Positions 57,271-64,000 of a DNA stretch of 64,000 nucleotides are shown piece after piece (the first letter of the stretch is position 1; each line of letters begins with the position of its first letter). The stretch lies in contig CM033106.1 in NCBI GenBank assembly GCA_019321725.1, forward strand, positions 29,872,118 through 29,936,117, in the 5' to 3' direction. Made by a program: the position numbers and the translations under genes. Under the pieces are notes generated by a model. It was not told the origin of the DNA, ran no database searches, and worked only from the letters and a program-made list of their open reading frames with translations. This DNA comes from Paulownia fortunei (taxonomy: Eukaryota > Streptophyta > Magnoliopsida > Lamiales > Paulowniaceae).

Positions 57271-59568
57271 TTCTGCTTTGCTGTTTTCACCTCAGGTATC
57301 GAAATTTAATCTGATTTTGTGTAGGATTTTTTCTGTTGTATTTGTTCAAGAGTTTTTCTGCATTTCTCCGCTCGTAGTTGTTTGTGTAAATTCTCTATTA
57401 TCTGTCTTGATTATTGGTGTCACGTGTTTTCCAACTGAATTGCTCTATTGAGACCTATAAGAATGAAATTTTGTGAAATTTGTAGATTCGCCGTTTTGTA
57501 GGTTTTTGTTACTTGTATTCTTGCCGTATACTTGGTCCCTCTACGAATGAATATTCCCAAGTCATTTTCAAATCTTTTAACCACCGTATTACATTTATTA
57601 CATCATTTTTTATGGTTATGATATCAAACCGTCTCAATGATAATACGTTCACGATATTATTGTGTTCTTTATTACTACATATGCATACATTCTAAATGAA
57701 TTAACCCACTTGTTCACTATTGCATTCAAATAAGTAGAAATTAGTAGAAGTTGTAGAGGGCTCATTCATTAAAGCAATTGGTGGCAAGTAGAGTGTATTC
57801 CAAACTCAATGTATGGATGCTCTTTAATTAGCTGATATGGGATAAGATATCCAGAATTTCCTGAAATTTGTTCTTGTTCTTTCTCTCGCCTTCTCCCCAT
57901 ATAATTTCATCTTGTTTCTATTTTTTATTTTGTTCCTTCTTTTTGAAGATTTCTCCCAACATTCTTTTTAACTCTGGAGCCATCAAGAACTAATCTACAT
58001 GTTCTCTTTGTATTTGCTTCTCCCCCCGTATTCACAGCACAAAGAAAAGAGGAAACTACTCTGTATTGGATAAAATCCTTCAATCATGTTTGTTGGAACC
58101 TATCTGCCATTGTATCAGCCTGGTATTCCCTAGGTGATGGTCATTAGGAGCGAAATTTAAAGAAAGTTGGGGTGGGAATGTAAAATAATAAAGAACCTTG
58201 GCAGCAATCTCATGCGCTCCAATTATCTGGGCAGACTTCTCACAGTAAATGTGAATTATATTGAACCAAGAGAAATATAACTGAAGGAAAGAAGAAATAC
58301 ATATATCTTTCCCTGTTATGCTATGTAAAGATTTTTTGTTGTCTTTTTTATTTTGCGAATATCTTCTGGGATGTTGTTGATTGACTTTAATCTTCTGGTG
58401 GAAAATTACTTCAAAGTTGCATTTCTGGTGGATCTGATTTTAACTCCTCTAGCTACTCTAGAAAAAATAATCATATATACATATTTTTTAATAGGAGTCA
58501 TTCTGACTATCCATTTTCAAATGGTCTGCTGATATATGTTACACTGCCCGTTGTGATTAGAGCCTGTGCCTGTACTGCCCTAGAATATTGGATTATCTAA
58601 AATTTGTGTATGAAGAAATGTTTCCCTGCTAATTTGTGCTTTCTTGTGGTTTTCTTGTTGCAGCTATTATACAGACCTGGAAGGAGAGCAGAGAGTCACA
58701 ATTTATATTTCTATTGTATTTTCTGATTTTCTTCCTTCAGTATCTCTTGACCATGAGTAGCTCAACTATTTGAGATGATATGATTTTAAATTTCTTCTGG
58801 TGTGTGGGATTCCCAGAATATTTGCATTGATTTTAAATTTCTTCTGGTGTGTGGGATTCCCGGAGTATTTGCATAAAGATTTCCCTGCTAGTGGAATATT
58901 GATTGAAGAGTACTTATAGGTAATAGTTGCAGCAATATTTTGGAGTTATGGAGCAAAATTTAAGTTTAGTTGAAGGTGTTTCTTTGCTCTTGGCTCTATT
59001 TTGTTAATTGAAAGGATGTGTTGAATCATGTTAAACCAGCAGTACAATTAGAGGCATGAAGACAAAAAGGTTTGAGAGTTTCTTTGATAAATTAATCAAT
59101 AACCTTAAATCCTGTTTAGATCAAGTTGCTAAAATCACCACTGCTCAGTGAGAAATTTGTACATTATGGAGAAACCATTCAGCTTAAATTTGTTTATATG
59201 TTTATAGAACTGCCAAGAAATGGATAAATCACGTCATCTTCATCCACTTCTCCTCCTATAATATATTTATTTGCAGAGAATTTATTTTCACGATTTACAG
59301 GCCATTATTTCATTCCCTTCTCTACTCAAATTATTGACGAGAAGGGGAGTTATTTTCTGGAAATTGATTGAAAGAACGCCATTGATGACGCCTGCCTGTC
59401 AGGAATTTCATCAAACATATTGTATGCACGAGTTTCCCCACGAGATGAATTTCTCATATAGCAGTGATATGGGCCGACAATTGAGCCCTACAAGAAGGCT
59501 TTAATGACCCAAAATTATAGGAAACCAGAAAGAATTTTGTCAAGTTTGAAATGTGTATTTAGACAGTA
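57271..59568. other. TOM6 downstream region, no further coding sequence
   Basis: The first 1.4-2 kb is less AT-rich than typical intergenic DNA here and may be transcribed (3' UTR with intron, or a non-coding transcript). The frame at 59271-59504 has no recognisable domain. Confidence 0.4.
58782..58875. repeat. 47-bp tandem duplication
   Basis: Units 58782-58828 and 58829-58875, both starting GATTTTAAATTTCTTCTGG, with only a few differences (CAGAATATT against CGGAGTATT). Confidence 0.9.
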
Positions 59569-59880
59569 TTTGGCTGAATTTATAAATTTTTTAAAATATT
59601 TTATAATATGCTCAATAGCTTATAAGATTCATTTAAGTGTTTGGTAGAATTTTTTTTAAAAAAAGGCTAAAATCTTATAAGATCTTAAGATATTTTTTTA
59701 ATTTTGATAATTTTAATTATAAAATTATCATTATTAACTTTTTAAAAGTTTAATGATTTTATTTAATTCAAATATTTCAATAATTTATTTTTAAGATAAG
59801 ATCTAACATTTTATAAATTTTAAAAAATATCTTACACGATATAGGAGCATATACATTTTCTTAAATAAATTTAGCCAAAC
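59569..59880. mobile_element. MITE-like element with terminal inverted repeats
   Basis: The left end TTTGGCTGAATTTATAAA and the reverse complement of the right end TTTGGCTAAATTTATTTAA form imperfect inverted repeats of about 18 bp. They enclose about 275 bp of AT-rich sequence containing CTTATAAGATCTTAAGATA-like words. No transposase. No certain target duplication. Confidence 0.55.
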
Positions 59881-60958
59881 AACCTCTTACTGCATTAGGA
59901 CTAATGAAAGTGAAAAAGAATCTATCTATATTGATCATATCAAAATTAGCAAGAGTAGGTAGGTGGTAAGAATAATTTGTGATAGATATGTACGACAACA
60001 AACAAAAGTACTCTTATGAAAGAAGAGAGGCATGCCTTCTAAATATTAAACAAGAAGCTCCATCAATTTTGAGAACAACATGAAGCAACTCCAAATTGTT
60101 AAAACACACTTTTTTGATATTCGATCGCCATAATATTCACTTATGTTTGATCGTTTTCTTTAGTTCAAAATTATAAAATTGAAACGAACACACGTTAGAT
60201 ATATACTCATACTAAACGTGACATCAAAAAATATAACACAACGTCCAAATACCGGCATATTTCATAATGCATACCTAGCAAGAATCTAAGTATTGAGGAT
60301 AACGTAATAATGCTTTAGAATCTAAAATTAGGGAATAATTGCATATTAACTTTAATGTTGTGACTTATAGGAGTAGTGAAGAAGGGAGCAGGTGAGTGGA
60401 CTTGAAAATAGACCATAGAATCAGATTCATGTTGCTCTTTTCAATATTCTTTCCAAGTACAAAGCTTCAAATCACTTGATGCCAATTGCCAACATTATAA
60501 CTTGCAGATCACTTGAGTTTCTTCATATATTCCAGATGTTCTTCTTTTGTTCACAAAAAGAAACAAAAAGAAGATAAGAGTGGTAGAAAAAGGGCAAAAA
60601 AGAAACCCCCTCTCGCAATGTTGATGCACAAAAGCTTCAATATTTGAGGCTTTTTTATCCAACATTTAGTATATTTTGACCGTATGACTAGGAATTTCCT
60701 CTCTTTATTAATCTTTTGAGTGATTTCAAAAATTTGAAGATGTGTTTGGAGTGATTGTACAAGATTGCTTAAACAATTGGTGATGCTTTTTGCTATATTT
60801 TAGCATGTGGAGGAAGAAACTCAGTGTTTCAAAAGCTTTATATTTCGTGCAAGTTTGCCTTCTTTAGACTCGTTTTCTAAGTTAAGTAACATTTTGTTCC
60901 ATAATCAAGAATCGGTTCCGTTTTTATGCATCTATTTTACGCTAGACTAGACCATTGT

Positions 60959-60981
60959 TGATATATATATATATATATATA
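60959..60981. repeat. (TA)n microsatellite
   Basis: About 11 TA units. Confidence 0.85.
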
Positions 60982-61646
60982 TCATGAATAAGGATGAAGT
61001 CCGATTACACTAAGTTAGTTGTTAAATACGAGAATGTTTTCATTCATATTATACTTAACAAGCATTTGTGATATTAAATATAAAATGATACGCTAAATTG
61101 AAATAAAGAATTCAAACTATTTAGACATGCATTACCCGGAATAGTTTTATTTTTAGGCAACTTTAATGCTTCAAATATGGTGTATAATTTTCCATGAATA
61201 GTAAAAGTATACATAATTGCAGAAAAAGCATATTAAAGTTGCATCTAGTTCTAGTGAAGCTTAATTGGAACTTCTTTTTTGGAGGGGATAAAAACAGTGA
61301 AAGAAATAGAAAGATTTGACCAGGGAATTTGTTCCTTGTTGCCACCTTGGACTCCACGAAACTAATAATCATAGAGCTTAAAAATATTGTTGTTTGTAAT
61401 GTATGCCAACCGCACAGGCTATGTCAAAATATGCTATGCATCCCATGTCTTGATAATGATAACAACAATTATTAAGTCCCGGGATGTTATCATTTATCCA
61501 CTATATATCCATATAATTCAACTTGTTAAATTCTTATTCTTCCTCAATATATGCTGATCCTCTCATAAATTCTTTGCTTTGTTTTTTTTTCCAGCAACGA
61601 CAGAATAAATAAATTGCCTCATAAAATTCATATGCTAACTCTACAT

Positions 61647-61710
61647 GCCTTAGTATGGACCGTCAAGATATAATACACGCCTTAGTATTGACCATCAAGA
61701 TATAATACAT
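61647..61710. repeat. 32-bp tandem duplication
   Basis: GCCTTAGTATGGACCGTCAA plus GATATAATACAC is followed by a near-identical copy with three differences. Confidence 0.85.
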
Positions 61711-62712
61711 GACGTACCATAATTGAAGATATTGATCGATTAACGTTTAATATATGTTGTCCTGTCATTAAAGATACTGATCAGTCCATGATTTAGGTAT
61801 TTAGAAGTCGTTTATTATATTTGCCAAAATGAATTTTTAAAATTTTTTTTATTATTTAAAAATTACCCACTTGGCCTAGAAATCTTACTTATTTTCATTT
61901 CTAAGGTTTTTCGGTCAAAGTTAGAAATTGAATATGCCCATTTTTATATCTATAGATGCCATTTTTAAACATATAATCCCTATTTTATCAAAATAGTTTA
62001 GGACCCTTACCTAATTGGAATCAATATTTGTATTGGATATTAATTTCATAATTTGATGAGATTAAATTTTTTAGTTGAATTGAGATTCTTTCGAATTCTC
62101 CCACGATTCTCTCTATGTATTGCTAGTATCACCACATATTTCAAGGTTTTGATAATTTGATGTGTGTAATAAATTATAAAATAGATAACTACTAAAGTTA
62201 TCCATCATCAACTATTCATTCTTTCGAAGCATGTTCGTGATTCTTTTTTTCGAAGCATGGAGATGGAGGTCATGTTTGTGATGTTTATAGTTCGATCAAA
62301 ACAAAATTTGTAGAATAACTTAATTAAAATATGTGGATCGATAATTTTGTTATGTATGTTAATACTGATCTACTTATATATATATATATATATATGAATA
62401 TATATATGAATGTTTGATTCATATTATTCATTATTTGCTTACAGTGACAAATCTTGTAAAGTGAAAAATTCCCATTCTAATGTGCCTTTCCCCTGTTCAC
62501 CTTCAAGACATACAACCATCACCAATATCTCTAAGCATAAATACTCATTTGCTTCAACTGCAAGCCACTGACAACCTTAAATTACTTAACCATAAGAGGA
62601 TCATGTTATGCTTTTGTCCCCAAAAACAGCATAAAAGGACAAGAAATATTAAACCAACTAATTTACAGTTTAGCAGCCACCAGAGTTCTCTTCCCCTGCC
62701 CCCATACCCACC

Positions 62713-63169
62713 ATGAAATACAACGAAATCTCCCACTTCAGCCACCCACAGCACATCCTCAAGTTCGAGTACACCGAGGCGCCGTTCAAGTGCGACGGCT
62801 GCAAGGAAGCCGGCATCGGCTCGCGCTACAAGTGCTGTGGTGGCGGAGGAGGATATGGCGGGGGCGGCGGCACCTGCAACTTTGACCTGCACACGCATTG
62901 CGCTATACCTTCCCCCTCCATCACCCACCCTTTCTACACCAAGTGCTCGTTCCAGTTCCTCAGCCGGCCGCCGGGACAGGTGGCGCGTTACTGTAACGCT
63001 TGCGAGAAGGACGTGACCGGGTTCGTGTACCACTGCAAGTCGTGCGGGTTTGACCTCCACCCCTGCTGCGCCAAGCTGCCGATGGTGCTTGATGATGGCG
63101 AAATCAAATTGTACTTGTACAAGAAAGTTAGCGCGCCGTGTCACAGGCACACTTATTTCATCTCTCTCC

Positions 63170-63229
<60 letters not shown>

Positions 63230-63891
63230 AATTTCATTGATTAGAAATGTCATTTTTCAGAAGGAAGATTCAAAGTGTTTTTTAATTAGCCTTCATTTTC
63301 AGAAAATGAGATAGTATTTCCTTTTTTCCTTTTTTTTTTCTTCAAATATCTCCAAGCGACGTGCTCTAATTAATTAATATAAATTCTATGATTTGTCACG
63401 TGGAAATTTGATAATATTTTCATTAAAATGGAGATTTTTTTTTTAGAATTAAAAAAATAAATTAAAAGAAGTAAAAGTTTTTTTTCTTCGTGGGGAGAAG
63501 AAACACAAAATTGCATTAAAATTTGTGAATAGAAATGTGAAACTTGTTCGGTAGTAGGTGCGGGAGAAAGGGGAGGAGCTGGAGCTACAGATCGTCTTGC
63601 AAGAAGTACAACTTACACGTGGCGTGCGTGAAGGAAATGCTGGTGGACAGCTGGCACGAAATCTACTACGGTGCATGGGGGAGCAGCTACACCGGAAGCA
63701 GCAGGAAGTTGGAGACGACGATCCCCAGCTTGAGAGCTACTCTGCAGACTCACAATCACAAGAAGAGCAAAGGGAAAGCCCAGAAATGCTGTGAGGTGGC
63801 TGGTCTGGCCTTGCAGTTTGTCATATCTGCTGTTCTAGGGGATCCCACCACCCTCATTGCTGGCCTCGTCGGTACATTGATGTCCGAATAG
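62713..63891 (+). CDS. DC1 (C1-like, Cys/His-rich) domain protein, 2 exons with a GC-AG intron
   Basis: A 255-residue plant DC1 protein; these bind zinc and perhaps lipids and act in stress or immune responses. Exon 1 (62713-63146) has DC1 repeat 1 (HPQHILKF...FKCDGCKEAG...FDLHTHC) and repeat 2 (HPFYTKCSFQF...RYCNACEKDV.GFVYHCKSCGFDLHPCC). Exon 2 (63558-63891) completes a third Cys-rich part (CHRCGRKGRSWSYRSSCKKY.LHVAC) and ends in a hydrophobic tail (LALQFVISAVLGDPTTLIAGLVGTL). The only junction that restores the family's APCH(R/K)CGRKG motif is CACAG|GCACAC...GTAGTAG|GTGCGG, a GC-AG intron. Without splicing, translation runs into the (TC)(TA)(TG) repeat and stops at 63229-63231. Repeat 1 contains an unusual glycine insert (GGGGGYGGGGG). 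Confidence 0.87.
63163..63229. repeat. compound (TC)n(TA)n(TG)n microsatellite in DC1 intron
   Basis: Three consecutive dinucleotide tracts starting about 16 bp after the intron donor. The TC part is pyrimidine-rich and the TG part could pair weakly with flanking CA-containing sequence. Confidence 0.9.
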
Positions 63892-64000
63892 TACTACTAC
63901 TGTCTAAATAAGGTTAATGTTTATTAAGTAACCATGTTGGTCCATGCATATACTTTGTCAGAGATTTGTGGGATAATCCATCACAAAGAGATCCTCTGTT

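Larger units (their letters stand above)
59881..62479. other. gene-free interval upstream of the DC1 gene
   Basis: AT-rich, with (TA)n at 60959-60981 and 62377-62395 and a 32-bp tandem duplication at 61647-61710. No coding signal. Confidence 0.5.

Noticed and set aside
59271..59504. 77-codon plus frame downstream of TOM6
   Set aside because: No domain, signal peptide or start context, and it lies in ordinary spacer.
62554..63237. 227-codon minus-strand frame
   Set aside because: Antisense to DC1 exon 1 and running through the dinucleotide repeat; an artefact of high GC and few stops.
1..64000. Prophage, operon, CRISPR array or organelle insert
   Set aside because: No spaced identical repeats, bacterial gene order, organellar genes or viral proteins were seen; everything recognised is plant nuclear.
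1..64000. Conserved plant miRNA precursors
   Set aside because: I looked for the common mature miRNA sequences by eye and found none; AT-rich hairpins abound but are not informative without small-RNA data.

Overview
The window looks like nuclear DNA of a flowering plant, most likely a eudicot. The genes are intron-rich plant families (XLG, JINGUBANG-type WD40, CYP74, COR413-PM, LACS, ATL, TOM6, DC1) set in very AT-rich intergenic DNA with microsatellites and small transposon-like repeats. The end of an SMG1 kinase gene at the left edge argues against Arabidopsis thaliana, which lacks a functional SMG1. I cannot name the species; an asterid would fit but is a guess.

Layout: 1-0.54 kb, last exons of SMG1 (+). 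2.28 kb, tRNA-Ala(CGC) (-). 3.8 kb, a small plant-specific protein (+), convergent with an 8-exon extra-large G protein gene, XLG (-, 4.6-10.4 kb). 10.4-17.2 kb is repeat-rich, with a frame-broken defensin-like gene near 13.1 kb. 17.2-18.6 kb, an intronless WD40 gene (-). 18.6-26.8 kb is gene-poor. 26.8-35.5 kb holds two intronless CYP74 oxylipin P450 genes facing each other, separated by 5.8 kb that carries a SINE-like insertion, cysteine-rich exon-like pieces and one arm of a diverged direct repeat; the other arm is at 38.1-38.7 kb. A foldback element lies at 36.4-37.3 kb. 41.7-43.7 kb, COR413-PM (+, 4 exons). 44.5-49.4 kb, a 19-exon LACS2-like long-chain acyl-CoA synthetase (-) with a tRNA-Ile(AAT) in its first intron on the opposite strand. 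54.1-55.5 kb, an ATL65-like RING-H2 ubiquitin ligase (-) broken by one base. 57.1 kb, the 54-codon TOM6 gene (+). 62.7-63.9 kb, a DC1-domain gene (+) whose intron appears to be GC-AG.

Functionally these are ordinary dispersed plant genes, not an operon or a cluster, apart from the CYP74 pair. Themes that recur are lipid and oxylipin metabolism (two CYP74s, LACS) and stress signalling (XLG, COR413, ATL, DC1). Several promoters carry G-box or ABRE-type ACGTG elements. I found no convincing wholly new system. The most useful observations are the single-base break in the ATL gene, the GC-AG intron, the tRNA nested in LACS, the CYP74 pair differing at a catalysis-determining residue, and several small mobile elements that can be delimited from the sequence.
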